64,000 nucleotides of DNA from Methylobacterium sp. Leaf465 (GCF_001424705.1 NZ_LMRA01000001.1:89608-153607); one strand, 5' to 3'; positions 33,927 through 45,927 are shown, counted from the first letter of the stretch. The notes: a model not told the origin generated them from the sequence alone. A program made the numbers and translations.

Positions 33927-35135
33927 ATGGCGGCAACGCGACGTCCCGGCCGGAACCACCTGTTCGTCCCGGGCCCGACGAACATCCCGGATCGCGTGAT
34001 GCGCGCGATGATGGTGCAGTCCGAGGATCACCGTTCGGTGGACTTCCCCACGCTGACCAAGCCGCTCTTCCAGGACACGAAGGCCGTCTACGGTTCGACC
34101 GAGGGCACCATCTTCCTGTTCCCGGCCTCCGGCACCGGCATCTGGGAATCCGCCCTGTCCAACACCCTGTCGCGCGGTGACAAGGTCCTGGCCGCCCGCT
34201 TCGGCCAGTTCAGCCACCTCTGGATCGACATGGCCCAGCGCCTCGGCCTGGAAGTCATCGTCCAGGACGAGGAGTGGGGCACGGGTGCGAACCCGGAGCG
34301 GATCGGCGAGGCCCTGCGCGCCGACAAGAACCACGAGATCAAGGCCGTCATGGTCGTCCATAACGAGACCGCCACCGGCGTCACCAGCGATGTCGGTGCC
34401 GTGCGCAAGGCGATCGACGCCGCCGGCCACCCGGCCCTGCTGTTCGTCGACGGCGTCTCCTCGATCGGCTCGCTCCCCTTCAAGATGGACGAGTGGAAGG
34501 TCGATTGCGCCATCGCCGGCTCGCAGAAGGGCCTGATGCTCCCCGCCGGCCTCGGCGTGATCTGCGTCAGCCAGAAGGCGCTCAAGGCCGCCGACACCTC
34601 GTCGGGCCAGAACGACCGCCTCGCACACGTGTACTTCGACTGGGCCGACCACCAGAAGCAGAACCCGGCCGGCTATTTCCCCTACACCCCGTCGCTGCCG
34701 CTGCTCTACGGCCTTCGCGAGGCCCTGGCCTGCCTCAACGAGGAAGGCCTTGAGAACGTCTACCACCGCCATCACGTCCTCGGCGAGGCGACCCGCCAGG
34801 CCGTGGCCGCCTGGGGCCTGAAGACCTGTGCCAAGGAGCCCAAGTGGAACTCCGACACGGTCACGGCCATCCTGGTGCCGGAGGGCGTCGACGCCGCCGC
34901 GATCATCAAGCACGCCTACGTGCGCTACAACCTGGCGCTCGGCGCCGGTCTGAGCCAGGTGGCCGGCAAGGTGTTCCGCATCGGTCACGTCGGTGACATG
35001 AACGAACTGTCGCTGCTGGGCGCCATCGCGGGTGCCGAGATGTCGATGCTCGACCACGGCGTGAAGGTCCAGCCCGGCTCCGGCGTCGCCGCCGCCTCGA
35101 GCTACCTGCGCGAGAACCCGCTCTCGAAGTCCTGA
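33927..35135 (+). CDS. sgaA: Serine--glyoxylate aminotransferase
   Basis: The 402-residue PLP enzyme (class V aminotransferase) transfers the amino group of serine to glyoxylate, giving hydroxypyruvate and glycine, a core serine-cycle step. The PLP lysine is K201 in AIAGSQKGLMLPAGLG. The cofactor aspartate is in LLFVDGVSSIGSLPF, and the family N-terminus is GRNHLFVPGPTNIPDRVM. ATG 33927 is preceded by CGGAGAAAACATC, and the translation matches the family start. It is the first gene of the serine-cycle cluster and is followed by a very stable stem-loop, which may keep its mRNA abundant. Confidence 0.98.
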   Translation: MAATRRPGRNHLFVPGPTNIPDRVMRAMMVQSEDHRSVDFPTLTKPLFQDTKAVYGSTEGTIFLFPASGTGIWESALSNTLSRGDKVLAARFGQFSHLWIDMAQRLGLEVIVQDEEWGTGANPERIGEALRADKNHEIKAVMVVHNETATGVTSDVGAVRKAIDAAGHPALLFVDGVSSIGSLPFKMDEWKVDCAIAGSQKGLMLPAGLGVICVSQKALKAADTSSGQNDRLAHVYFDWADHQKQNPAGYFPYTPSLPLLYGLREALACLNEEGLENVYHRHHVLGEATRQAVAAWGLKTCAKEPKWNSDTVTAILVPEGVDAAAIIKHAYVRYNLALGAGLSQVAGKVFRIGHVGDMNELSLLGAIAGAEMSMLDHGVKVQPGSGVAAASSYLRENPLSKS

Positions 35136-35173
35136 GCCTCCCCGGGTTCCGGATCTTTCGAAGCCAGACGTTC

Positions 35174-35201
35174 GGCCGGGATGGGTTCGCCCATCCCGGC
35201 C
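35174..35201 (+). terminator. Very stable intercistronic stem-loop after sgaA
   Basis: Perfect 12-bp stem GGCCGGGATGGG / CCCATCCCGGCC closed by a TTCG tetraloop, 39 bases after the sgaA stop. There is no U-tract. It is likely a partial terminator or a 3'-end stabiliser within the operon. Confidence 0.65.
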
Positions 35202-35265
35202 ACGACCTCGACCCCACCCGTGACGTGCCCTATCCGAGACTTGGCCGGATCGGCCAGAGGATTCC

Positions 35266-36204
35266 ATGACGAAGAAGATCGTGTTCCTCGACCGCGAGTC
35301 CCTGGACGCCAACGTCCGTGAGTTCAACTTCCCCCACGAGTACGTCGAGTACGAGTCGACCTGGACGCCGGAGGAGATCGTCGAGCGCCTGAAGGGTGCC
35401 GAGATCGCGCTGATCAACAAGGTCCCGATGCGGGCCGAAACCCTGAAGCAGCTCCCCGACCTCAAGCTGATCGCGGTGGCCGCCACCGGCACCGACGTGG
35501 TCGACAAGGATGCCGCCAAGGCCCAGGGCATCACCGTCGTCAACATCCGCGGCTACGCCTTCAACACCGTGCCCGAGCACGTGATCGGCCTGATGTTCGC
35601 CCTGCGCCGGGCCATCGTGCCCTACGCCAACTCCGTGCGCCGGGGCGATTGGGCGAAGTCGACCCAATTCTGCTACTTCGATTACCCGATCCACGACATC
35701 GCCGGCTCGACGCTGGGCATCGTCGGCTACGGCGCGCTCGGCAAGTCCATCGCCAAGCGGGCGGAAGCCCTCGGCATGACGGTCATCGCCTACGACGTGT
35801 TCCCCCAGGAGGGCCTCGTCGACTTCGAGACGATCCTGCGCGAGTCCGACGTCATCACGCTGCACGCGCCGCTGACGCCCGAAACCCGCAACATGATCGG
35901 GCGCGAACAACTCGCGAAGATGAAGAAGCACGCGCTCCTCATCAACACCGCGCGCGGCGGCCTCGTCGACGAGGAGGCTCTGGCCGAAGCCCTGAAGGCG
36001 GGCACCATCGGCGGCGCCGGCTTCGACGTGGTGATGACCGAGCCGCCCAAGAACGGCAACATCCTGTGCGAGCTCGACCTGCCCAACCTCATCGTCACGC
36101 CGCACGTGGCCTGGGCCAGCAAGGAGGCCATGCAGATTCTCGCCGACCAGCTCGTCGACAATGTTGAGGCCTTCGTCGCCGGCAAGCCGCAGAACGTAGT
36201 GTGA
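35266..36204 (+). CDS. hprA: Hydroxypyruvate reductase (NADH-dependent)
   Basis: The 312-residue D-2-hydroxyacid dehydrogenase reduces hydroxypyruvate to glycerate in the serine cycle. The Rossmann motif is GIVGYGALGKSIAKRAEALG. The catalytic Arg/Glu/His set is found in LINTARGGLVDEEAL, the following acidic stretch, and NLIVTPHVAWAS. Length agrees with the methylobacterial enzyme. It follows sgaA by 130 bases and precedes mtdA, the order known in M. extorquens. Confidence 0.97.
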   Translation: MTKKIVFLDRESLDANVREFNFPHEYVEYESTWTPEEIVERLKGAEIALINKVPMRAETLKQLPDLKLIAVAATGTDVVDKDAAKAQGITVVNIRGYAFNTVPEHVIGLMFALRRAIVPYANSVRRGDWAKSTQFCYFDYPIHDIAGSTLGIVGYGALGKSIAKRAEALGMTVIAYDVFPQEGLVDFETILRESDVITLHAPLTPETRNMIGREQLAKMKKHALLINTARGGLVDEEALAEALKAGTIGGAGFDVVMTEPPKNGNILCELDLPNLIVTPHVAWASKEAMQILADQLVDNVEAFVAGKPQNVV

Positions 36205-36259
36205 CGCGGGCCCGCGCTCCGCACTCGCGCGGGGGCGCATCGTGATCGCCGAAGCGATC
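36205..36259 (+). other. Stem-loops between hprA and mtdA
   Basis: A perfect palindrome CGCGGGCCCGCG at 36205-36216 immediately follows the hprA stop. GATCGC-CGAA-GCGATC, a 6-bp stem with a CGAA loop, lies at 36244-36259. Both could form mRNA hairpins at this operon junction. Confidence 0.45.
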
Positions 36260-36320
36260 GACCAAATCGAAACCAAACGCCAGCCGCGCCGAGCGCGGAA
36301 CCGACAGGGATCCTGAAGAC

Positions 36321-37181
36321 ATGAAGAAGCTGCTGTTCCAATTCGACACCGACGCCGTCCCGAGCGTGTTCGACGTGGTCGTCGGTTACGATGGCGGCGC
36401 GGATCACATCACCGGCTACGGCAACGTCACTCCGGACAATGTCGGCGCACTGGTCGACGGCACGATCTACACCCGCGGCGGCTCCGAGAAGAAGTCGACG
36501 GCGATCTTCGTCGGCGGCGGCAGCATGGCGGCCGGCGAGGCCGTGTTCGAGGCGGTGAAGAAGCGCTTCTTCGGCCCGTTCCGCGTCTCGATCATGCTCG
36601 ATTCCAACGGCTCCAACACCACCGCCGCCGCCGGCGTCGCGCTGGTGCAAAAGGCGGCCGGGTCGCTGCAGGGCAAGAAGGCCGTCGTGCTCGCGGGCAC
36701 CGGCCCGGTCGGCATGCGCTCGGCCGCGCTCCTCGCACAGGAAGGCGCCGACGTCATCCTGTGCGGTCGCTCGCTCGACAAGGCCCAGGCCGCCGCCGAC
36801 CAGATCAACACCCGCTTCAAGGTGAACATCAAGGCCGCCGAGACGCCCGACGCCGCCTCGCGCGCACAGATCGTCAAGGGCCAGAACCTCGTGTTCTCGG
36901 CCGGCGCCATCGGCCTCGAGCTCCTGCCCGAGGACGCCTGGAAGGACGAGGCCAGCATCGAGTTCATGGCCGATTACAACGCTCAGCCGCCCCTCGGCTT
37001 CGGCGGCATCGAGGCCATGGACAAGGGCAAGGATCGGCACGGCAAGAAAGTGTTCGGCGCGCTCGGCATCGGCGGCCTGAAGCTCAAGCTGCACCGCGCC
37101 TGCGTCGGCCAGCTCTTCGACAACACCGAGCAGGTGCTCGACGCCGAGGCGATCTACGCGCTCGCCAAGAAGATGGCCTGA
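36321..37181 (+). CDS. mtdA: NADP-dependent methylene-H4F/methylene-H4MPT dehydrogenase
   Basis: The 286-residue product matches MtdA of methylotrophs, which oxidises or forms methylene-tetrahydrofolate with NADP(H) and also acts on the methanopterin carrier. The nucleotide-binding region is KKAVVLAGTGPVGMRSAALLAQEGADVILCGRS. The N-terminus MKKLLFQFDTDAVPSVFDVVVGYDGG is highly characteristic. In the methanol-to-serine route MtdA works with Fch to connect formate and serine-cycle carbon. The fch gene starts 5 bases after its stop, so the two are translationally close. Confidence 0.98.
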   Translation: MKKLLFQFDTDAVPSVFDVVVGYDGGADHITGYGNVTPDNVGALVDGTIYTRGGSEKKSTAIFVGGGSMAAGEAVFEAVKKRFFGPFRVSIMLDSNGSNTTAAAGVALVQKAAGSLQGKKAVVLAGTGPVGMRSAALLAQEGADVILCGRSLDKAQAAADQINTRFKVNIKAAETPDAASRAQIVKGQNLVFSAGAIGLELLPEDAWKDEASIEFMADYNAQPPLGFGGIEAMDKGKDRHGKKVFGALGIGGLKLKLHRACVGQLFDNTEQVLDAEAIYALAKKMA

Positions 37182-37186
37182 TCGCC

Positions 37187-37828
37187 ATGGCGGAGAAAGA
37201 GAATCCCGCGCACGAGACGATCCAGACCTTCCTGGATGGTCTGGCGAGTTCAGCGCCCACGCCCGGCGGCGGCGGTGCCGCCGCCATCTCGGGCGCCATG
37301 GGTGCCGCCCTCCTCAGCATGGTGTGCAACCTCACCATCGGGAAGAAGAAGTACGTCGAGGTCGAGGGCGAGCTCAAGGAGATCCTCGGACAGTCCGAGG
37401 CCCTGCGCGCCGAACTCACCGGCATGATCGCCGACGACGTCGAGGCCTTCGACGCGGTCATGGGCGCCTACGGGCTTCCCAAGACCACCGACGAGGAGAA
37501 GGCCGCGCGGGCGGACCGGATCCAGGCCGCCCTCAAGGTCGCCACCGACGTGCCGCTCGCCTGCTGCCGCGCCTGCCGCAAGGTCATCGACCTCGCCCAG
37601 ACGGTCGCCGACAAGGGCAACCTGAACGTGATCTCTGATGCCGGTGTTGCGGTGCTCTCCGCGCATGCGGGCCTGCGCAGCGCGGCCCTGAACGTTTACG
37701 TCAACGCCAAGGGCCTCGACGACCGCGCCTTCGCCGACGAGCGCCTGCGCGAACTCGAAACCCTCCTGGGCTCGGCCGGTCCGCTGAACGAGTCCATCTA
37801 TGAGGTCGTCAAGGCCAAGGTGAACTGA
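37187..37828 (+). CDS. fch: Methenyltetrahydrofolate cyclohydrolase
   Basis: The 213-residue product belongs to the formiminotransferase-cyclodeaminase-like cyclohydrolase family, found in methylotrophs as Fch. It interconverts methenyl-H4F and 10-formyl-H4F. Typical segments are ETIQTFLDGLASSAPTPGGGGAAAISGAMGAALLSMV at the N-terminus, a central helix around MIADDVEAFDAVMGAYGLPKT, and NLNVISDAGVAVLSAHAGLRSAALNVYVNAK. The ATG at 37187 is 5 bases after the mtdA stop. It is followed by a strong inverted repeat. Confidence 0.97.
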   Translation: MAEKENPAHETIQTFLDGLASSAPTPGGGGAAAISGAMGAALLSMVCNLTIGKKKYVEVEGELKEILGQSEALRAELTGMIADDVEAFDAVMGAYGLPKTTDEEKAARADRIQAALKVATDVPLACCRACRKVIDLAQTVADKGNLNVISDAGVAVLSAHAGLRSAALNVYVNAKGLDDRAFADERLRELETLLGSAGPLNESIYEVVKAKVN

Positions 37829-37926
37829 GGCGCGATCCGACCCGGGACCCGAGGTGAATCGGCCTCGGGAACGTCCGGGCGGTTCCGCGAGGCATCGGCT
37901 CAAGACAAACCGGACGATCAGAGGTA

Positions 37927-37964
37927 ACAAGAGCTGCTCACGACGCCATCGGGGCAGCTCTTGT
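37927..37964 (+). terminator. Inverted repeat between fch and mtkA
   Basis: Perfect 11-bp stem ACAAGAGCTGC / GCAGCTCTTGT with a 16-base loop, 98 bases after the fch stop. It may divide the serine-cycle cluster into two transcription units. Confidence 0.6.
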
Positions 37965-37980
37965 GCAAAATGAATACAGT

Positions 37981-38053
37981 TCACCGTCCCTCAAGGCAGA
38001 GTGAACGGTAATTTAAAAAAATATAAATGGCGAAGCACTTTCCGTGAAGTGAA
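37981..38053 (+). promoter_or_regulatory. GTGAA repeats and AT-rich block upstream of mtkA
   Basis: TTCAC at 37981-37985 pairs with GTGAA at 38002-38006. CACTT-CCGTG-AAGTG lies at 38037-38051, and tandem GTGAAGTGAA is at 38044-38053. An AT-rich run (TTTAAAAAAATATAAA) lies between them. This looks like a regulated promoter for mtkA-mtkB-ppc-mclA. No factor can be assigned by eye. Confidence 0.45.
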
Positions 38054-38100
38054 ATTTACGAGACAGTCGCCCCAAGAAAGAAACGCCGAGGAGAACGCTG

Positions 38101-39279
38101 ATGGACGTGCACGAGTACCAAGCCAAGGAACTGCTTGCCGGCTTCGGTGTCGCCGTTCCCAAGGGAGCCGTGGCCTTCAGCGCCGACCAGGCGGTCTACG
38201 CCGCGACCGAGCTCGGCGGATCGTTCTGGGCCGTGAAGGCGCAGATCCACGCCGGCGCCCGCGGCAAGGCCGGCGGGATCAAGCTGTGCCGGACCTACAA
38301 CGAGGTGCGCGACGCCGCCAAGGACCTCCTCGGCAAGCGCCTCGTGACCCTCCAAACGGGGCCCGAGGGCAAGCCGGTCCAGCGGGTCTACGTCGAGACC
38401 GCGGATCCGTTCGAGCGCGAACTCTACCTCGGCTACGTCCTCGACCGGAAGGCCGAGCGCGTGCGGGTCATCGCCTCCCAGCGCGGCGGCATGGACATCG
38501 AGGAGATCGCCGCCAATGAGCCGGAGGCGTTGATCCAGGTGGTCGTCGAACCCGCCGTCGGCCTGCAGCAGTTCCAGGCCCGCGAGATCGCGTTCCAGCT
38601 CGGCCTCAACATCAAGCAGGTGTCGGCCGCCGTGAAGACGATCATGAACGCCTACCGGGCGTTCCGCGATTGCGACGGCACCATGCTGGAGATTAACCCC
38701 CTGGTCGTCACCAAGGACGACCGGGTCCTGGCGCTCGACGCCAAGATGTCCTTCGACGACAACGCCATGTTCCGCCGGCGCAACATCGCCGACATGCACG
38801 ACCCCTCGCAGGGCGACCCGCGCGAGGCCCAGGCCGCTGAGCACAACCTCTCGTATATCGGCCTCGAGGGTGAGATCGGCTGCATCGTGAACGGCGCCGG
38901 CCTCGCCATGGCCACCATGGACATGATCAAGCATGCCGGCGGCGAGCCCGCGAACTTCCTCGATGTCGGTGGCGGCGCCTCGCCGGACCGGGTCGCCACG
39001 GCCTTCCGCCTCGTCCTGTCGGATCGCAACGTGAAGGCGATCCTCGTCAACATCTTCGCTGGCATCAACCGCTGCGACTGGGTCGCGCAGGGCGTCATTC
39101 AGGCGGCGCGCGAGGTGAAGATCGACGTGCCGCTGATCGTGCGGCTCGCCGGCACGAACGTCGAGGCGGGCCAGAAGATCCTGGCCGAGAGCGGCCTCGA
39201 CCTCATCACCGCCAACAGCCTGTCCGACGCCGCCGCCAAGGCCGTCGAGGCCTGCGCCGCGACCAAGCGCGCCAACTAA
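38101..39279 (+). CDS. mtkA: Malate--CoA ligase (malate thiokinase) beta subunit
   Basis: The 392-residue product is a succinyl-CoA-synthetase-type beta subunit with an ATP-grasp domain. Its N-terminus [22 protein letters not shown] and the ATP-grasp loop [13 protein letters not shown] are typical. The C-terminal ligase region contains [17 protein letters not shown] and [19 protein letters not shown]. In the serine-cycle context it activates malate to malyl-CoA with ATP. A GAGGAG sits about 7 bases before the ATG. mtkB follows after 18 bases. Confidence 0.97.
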   Translation: MDVHEYQAKELLAGFGVAVPKGAVAFSADQAVYAATELGGSFWAVKAQIHAGARGKAGGIKLCRTYNEVRDAAKDLLGKRLVTLQTGPEGKPVQRVYVETADPFERELYLGYVLDRKAERVRVIASQRGGMDIEEIAANEPEALIQVVVEPAVGLQQFQAREIAFQLGLNIKQVSAAVKTIMNAYRAFRDCDGTMLEINPLVVTKDDRVLALDAKMSFDDNAMFRRRNIADMHDPSQGDPREAQAAEHNLSYIGLEGEIGCIVNGAGLAMATMDMIKHAGGEPANFLDVGGGASPDRVATAFRLVLSDRNVKAILVNIFAGINRCDWVAQGVIQAAREVKIDVPLIVRLAGTNVEAGQKILAESGLDLITANSLSDAAAKAVEACAATKRAN

Positions 39280-39297
39280 GAACGGGGAGGATACGTC

Positions 39298-40191
39298 ATG
39301 AGCATTCTGATCGACGAGAAGACCCCGATCATCATCCAGGGCATCACGGGCGACAAGGGCACTTTCCACGCCAAGGAGATGATGGAGTACGGCTCCAACG
39401 TCGTGGGCGGCGTCACCCCCGGCAAGGGCGGCAAGACTCATCTCGGCGTGCCGGTGTTCAACACCGTCAGGGAGGCCGTGGAAGCCACCGGCGCCACCAC
39501 CTCCATCACCTTCGTGGCGCCTCCCTTCGCGGCCGACGCCATCATGGAAGGGGCCGATGCCGGCCTCGCGCTGATCTGCTCGATCACCGACGGCATCCCG
39601 GCCCAGGACATGATGCGGGTGAAGCGCTATCTGCGCCGCTACCCCAAGGACAAGCGCACCATGGTGGTGGGCCCGAACTGCGCCGGCATCATCTCGCCCG
39701 GAAAGTCGATGCTCGGCATCATGCCCGGTCACATCTACCTGAAGGGCAATGTCGGCGTGATCTCGCGCTCCGGCACCCTCGGGTACGAGGCCGCCGCGCA
39801 GATGAAGGACGAGGGTATCGGCATCACCACCTCGGTGGGCATCGGCGGCGACCCGATCAACGGATCGTCGTTCCTCGATCATCTTGCCCTGTTCGAGCAG
39901 GACCCGGAGACCAAGGCCGTCCTGATGATCGGCGAAATCGGCGGTCCGCAGGAGGCCGAGGCCTCCGCCTGGATCAAGGAGAACATGACGAAGCCGGTCA
40001 TCGGCTTCGTGGCCGGCCTCACCGCCCCGAAGGGCCGCCGCATGGGCCATGCCGGTGCGATCATCTCGGCGACCGGCGATTCCGCCGCCGAGAAGGCCGA
40101 GATCATGCGCTCCTACGGTCTTACGGTCGCTCCGAGCCCCGGTGAGTTCGGCACGACGGTGGCGCAGGTGATGCGCAAGCTGGCGGCGTGA
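39298..40191 (+). CDS. mtkB: Malate--CoA ligase (malate thiokinase) alpha subunit
   Basis: The 297-residue subunit has a CoA-binding Rossmann fold ([22 protein letters not shown]). The active-site histidine that is phosphorylated in succinyl-CoA synthetases is at about residue 251, in [32 protein letters not shown] is the family middle motif. It works with MtkA as the malyl-CoA-forming thiokinase. A 9-bp hairpin follows the stop. Confidence 0.97.
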   Translation: MSILIDEKTPIIIQGITGDKGTFHAKEMMEYGSNVVGGVTPGKGGKTHLGVPVFNTVREAVEATGATTSITFVAPPFAADAIMEGADAGLALICSITDGIPAQDMMRVKRYLRRYPKDKRTMVVGPNCAGIISPGKSMLGIMPGHIYLKGNVGVISRSGTLGYEAAAQMKDEGIGITTSVGIGGDPINGSSFLDHLALFEQDPETKAVLMIGEIGGPQEAEASAWIKENMTKPVIGFVAGLTAPKGRRMGHAGAIISATGDSAAEKAEIMRSYGLTVAPSPGEFGTTVAQVMRKLAA

Positions 40192-40197
40192 GCCGAC

Positions 40198-40220
40198 GCC
40201 GATCCGTCCTGCGGATCGGC
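40198..40220 (+). terminator. Stem-loop between mtkB and ppc
   Basis: Perfect 9-bp stem GCCGATCCG / CGGATCGGC with a TCCTG loop, 6 bases after the mtkB stop and about 210 bases before ppc. There is no U-tract. Confidence 0.55.
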
Positions 40221-40428
40221 CACGCGCCGACATTCGAACCTCGACTGACCGCTCCCCCCCCGGCGGATCGCCGGCCTCGCCGAAATCGATCGCGCTTGTG
40301 GGGAGGGGCGACGCGACTGAAAACCCGACGGCTGGCGCCGATCCCATGCCGGCGGGGCGCAACAGACCAATCCATTGGCTGCCTCCGTCGCGGTCAATCG
40401 GCTAATACTTCCCTCGAGGTGGCCTTCG

Positions 40429-43188
<2,760 letters not shown>

Positions 43189-43199
43189 TCCATTTGTCC

Positions 43200-43233
43200 C
43201 AAGACCGAAGACCGCCACCGGCCCTCGGTCTTG
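43200..43233 (+). terminator. Stem-loop between ppc and mclA
   Basis: Perfect 9-bp inverted repeat CAAGACCGA / TCGGTCTTG with a 16-base loop, 11 bases after the ppc stop. It is probably an mRNA-processing or attenuation element. Confidence 0.5.
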
Positions 43234-43318
43234 CGCGCAGCCGCACCCGGACGGGTATGGTGGCCCGACCGTCGGGTCTCCTGAACGACCCAATCATTCG
43301 CAACAGGAAGGAATCCCT

Positions 43319-44293
43319 ATGAGCTTTACCCTGATCCAACAGGCCACGCCGCGCCTCCACCGCTCGGAACTCGCCGTCCCGGGCTCCAACCCGACCTTCA
43401 TGGAGAAGTCGGCCACCTCGAAGGCCGACGTGATCTTCCTCGATCTTGAGGACGCGGTCGCTCCCGACGACAAGGAGCAGGCCCGCAAGAACATCATCCA
43501 GGCGCTCAACGAGATCGACTGGGGCAACAAGACCATGATGATCCGCATCAACGGTCTCGACACCCACTACATGTACCGCGACGTGGTCGACATCGTTGAA
43601 GCGTGTCCGCGCCTCGACATGATCCTGATCCCCAAGGTCGGCGTGCCGGCCGACGTCTACGCCATCGACGTGATGGTGACGCAGATCGAGCAGGCCAAAA
43701 AGCGCGAGAAGAAGATCGGCTTCGAGGTCCTGATCGAAACCGCTCTCGGCATGGCCAACGTCGAGGCGATCGCCACCTCGTCGAAGCGCCTGGAGGCCAT
43801 GTCCTTCGGCGTCGCCGACTACGCCGCTTCGACCCGCGCCCGCTCCACCGTCATCGGCGGCGTGAACAAGGACTATTCGGTCCTGACCGACAAGGACGAG
43901 GCCGGCAACCGCGAGACCCATTGGCAGGACCCGTGGCTGTTCGCCCAGGCCCGCATGATGGTCGCCTGCCGCGCCTATGGCCTGCGCCCGATCGACGGTC
44001 CCTTCGGCGACTTCTCCGATCCGGACGGCTACACCTCCGCCGCCCGCCGCTGCGCCGCGCTCGGCTTCGAAGGCAAGTGGGCGATCCACCCCTCGCAGAT
44101 CGACCTCGCCAACGAGGTGTTCACCCCGTCCGCTGCCGAGGTCGACAAGGCTCGCCGCATCCTGGCGGCCATGGAAGATGCCGCCAAGGCCGGCAAGGGC
44201 GCCGTGTCCCTCGACGGCCGCCTCATCGACATCGCCTCCATCCGCATGGCCGAGGCGCTGATCGAGAAGGCCAACGCGATGTCGGCGAGCTGA
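43319..44293 (+). CDS. mclA: L-malyl-CoA / beta-methylmalyl-CoA lyase
   Basis: The 324-residue product is a CitE/HpcH-type lyase. It cleaves malyl-CoA to acetyl-CoA and glyoxylate, closing the serine cycle. It can also act on methylmalyl-CoA in the ethylmalonyl-CoA pathway. Landmarks are VPGSNPTFMEKSATSKADVIFLDLEDAVAPDDK, containing metal-ligand acids, then KIGFEVLIETALGMANVEAIA. Next come the conserved MSFGVADYAASTRAR and KWAIHPSQIDLANEVF. It is the last gene of the core cluster and is followed by a strong terminator. Confidence 0.98.
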   Translation: MSFTLIQQATPRLHRSELAVPGSNPTFMEKSATSKADVIFLDLEDAVAPDDKEQARKNIIQALNEIDWGNKTMMIRINGLDTHYMYRDVVDIVEACPRLDMILIPKVGVPADVYAIDVMVTQIEQAKKREKKIGFEVLIETALGMANVEAIATSSKRLEAMSFGVADYAASTRARSTVIGGVNKDYSVLTDKDEAGNRETHWQDPWLFAQARMMVACRAYGLRPIDGPFGDFSDPDGYTSAARRCAALGFEGKWAIHPSQIDLANEVFTPSAAEVDKARRILAAMEDAAKAGKGAVSLDGRLIDIASIRMAEALIEKANAMSAS

Positions 44294-44328
44294 GGGCTCG
44301 GCCCGACGCCTGACGAAACCCGCAACTC

Positions 44329-44357
44329 GGCCGCCCCTCTGGGGGCGGCCCTTTTGT
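44329..44357 (+). terminator. Rho-independent terminator of the serine-cycle cluster
   Basis: GGCCGCCCC, a 4-base loop, GGGGCGGCC, then CTTTTGTTT. The stem is a perfect 9 bp, followed by a T-rich tail, 35 bases after the mclA stop. Confidence 0.85.
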
Positions 44358-44513
44358 TTGGTGACCGGTCCGCAGCCTGGCCGGCACCAAGACCGCCCGT
44401 CATTCGTTAATCCACGCCCGCCATGGCCAAGCGTTGCGGCAAACCTGCAAGAGCGAGCCGACTGACGGGCGCATGACATAAGACCCTCACCAGGTATTCA
44501 GGGAGATCCCATC

Positions 44514-44948
44514 ATGCACGTGACCATCGAAGACGCGCACAAGGCCATCGAGGCCGCCCGCGCGAAGGCCGTGGAGCTCGGCACACAGATGTGCATCGCC
44601 GTCGTGGATTCCGGCGGAAACCTGAAGGCCTTCTACCGGATGGACGGCGCCTGGGTCGGCTCCATCGACATTTCGCAGAAGAAGGCCAAGACCTCTGTCT
44701 TCTTCGGCATGATGACCGGGCAGATCGGTCAGCTCTCGCAGCCCGGCGGACCGCTTTACGGGATCGAGCATTCGAACGACGGCCTGATCACCTTCCCGGG
44801 CGGCATCCCGATCGTCGACAAGGACGGCGAGATGTCCGGCGCCATCGGCGTCAGCGGATCAACGGTCGAGAACGACCATGCGGTGGCGCTGGCCGGCGCA
44901 AGCTGCATCGGGTCGACGGAGCTGCCCGCGCACCCCTGGCGGACCTGA
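44514..44948 (+). CDS. GlcG/HbpS family heme-binding-like protein
   Basis: The 144-residue GlcG/HbpS (DUF336) protein starts [23 protein letters not shown]. It contains the signature [36 protein letters not shown] and ends with the [30 protein letters not shown] block. Members form oligomers, and some bind heme or cobalamin. GlcG is genetically tied to glycolate oxidation. Its position after mclA, whose product is glyoxylate, suggests a link to C2 metabolism, but that is inference. GGGAG precedes the ATG. A strong bidirectional terminator follows. Confidence 0.9.
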   Translation: MHVTIEDAHKAIEAARAKAVELGTQMCIAVVDSGGNLKAFYRMDGAWVGSIDISQKKAKTSVFFGMMTGQIGQLSQPGGPLYGIEHSNDGLITFPGGIPIVDKDGEMSGAIGVSGSTVENDHAVALAGASCIGSTELPAHPWRT

Positions 44949-44978
44949 TCTGCGCGCGCCCCCCCCCTTCGAACAGCG

Positions 44979-45008
44979 AAAAGCCCCGCTCGCGAGAGCG
45001 GGGCTTTT
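44979..45008. terminator. Bidirectional Rho-independent terminator
   Basis: AAAAGCCCCGCTC, loop GCGA, GAGCGGGGCTTTT. A perfect 13-bp inverted repeat whose A and T ends give a U-run on either strand, between two convergent genes. Confidence 0.9.
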
Positions 45009-45057
45009 CCTTGCGTGCCACGAACGCGACGGCCCCGCGGGGCCGCCGGATCGAAGC

Positions 45058-45927
45058 TTACATCGAGCCGAACTTGTAGTTGAAGCCAGCCTTGATCAGG
45101 TTGCCCTCGGTGTTGAAGCGCGAGGTGTACGAGCCGGTCGCCGGAGCGCCGAGACCGGTGTTGTTCACCAGAACGTTGCGGCTGCCGAGGTCGTAGCGGA
45201 GATACTCGGCCTTCAGCGTGATGGCGCTGGCGCCGAGGAGGCCGCCGATGAAGTTGAAGCGGTTCAGGAAGCTGTCGGTGGGGATCGCGTACTCGATTCC
45301 GCCGCCGTAGACGTAGCCCGTCTCCATGCCCTTGTAGCGACCGAAATAGGCCAGCTGGTTGGCGGTGTTGAAGAAGTCGGCCTGGTACTTGACCTCGCCG
45401 TAGGCGAAACCACCGGTCCCGTACACGAGGAACCGATCGAAAGCGTAGCCCAGGCGACCCTGGACGGTGCCGAGATAGTTCAGACGGTTCCGGTAGCTGC
45501 TCGGATCCGGGATGAAGTTGTTCTGGGCGATGGCCGGGCCGAAATAGTCGCGGCGCTTGCCGATGTCGGTCCAGGTGACGTCGGCCTCGGCGCCGACGAC
45601 GAAGCCGGAGCCCGGGGTGAACTGGTAGTTATAGCCGATGCCGCCACCGATGTTGCCGATGCCATCCTGCTCGGCCTTGAAGCTGGGAGCGCGGCGGCCG
45701 AGAGCGACGTTCGTGGCGGTGTTGGCGTTGTTGCCGACCGTGCGAATGGTCTGGCTGTCGCTGAAGGTGTAGGAGCTGTGCGTTCCCACGTAGAAACCGG
45801 TCCAGGTGAAGACCGGCACCGGCACGAAGACCGGCGGGGGCGCCTGACGGCGCGGAAGGTCGGCGGCATTTGCTGCGCCGATGGCGGCGAGCGAAGCGAG
45901 GCCAGCCAGGAAAGTCTTTGCAATCAT
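45058..45927 (-). CDS. Outer-membrane beta-barrel protein (Omp25/RopB-like)
   Basis: From the ATG at 45927 the product is 289 residues. The signal peptide MIAKTFLAGLASLAAIGAANA is followed by ADLPRRQAPPPVFVPVPVFTWTGFYVGTH, the usual opening of alphaproteobacterial OMP_b-brl barrels. Alternating strands follow with Tyr/Phe at their ends, and the last strand is AGFNYKFGSM. The terminal residue is Met, not the usual Phe. It is an outer-membrane structural protein, possibly interacting with LPS. The in-frame extension upstream to 46110 is not a signal and is rejected. Confidence 0.9.
   Translation of the reverse strand: MIAKTFLAGLASLAAIGAANAADLPRRQAPPPVFVPVPVFTWTGFYVGTHSSYTFSDSQTIRTVGNNANTATNVALGRRAPSFKAEQDGIGNIGGGIGYNYQFTPGSGFVVGAEADVTWTDIGKRRDYFGPAIAQNNFIPDPSSYRNRLNYLGTVQGRLGYAFDRFLVYGTGGFAYGEVKYQADFFNTANQLAYFGRYKGMETGYVYGGGIEYAIPTDSFLNRFNFIGGLLGASAITLKAEYLRYDLGSRNVLVNNTGLGAPATGSYTSRFNTEGNLIKAGFNYKFGSM

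Noticed and set aside
40371-40410. Possible ppc promoter TTGGCT / TAATAC
   Set aside because: The spacer would be 22 bases, too long for a normal sigma70 promoter.
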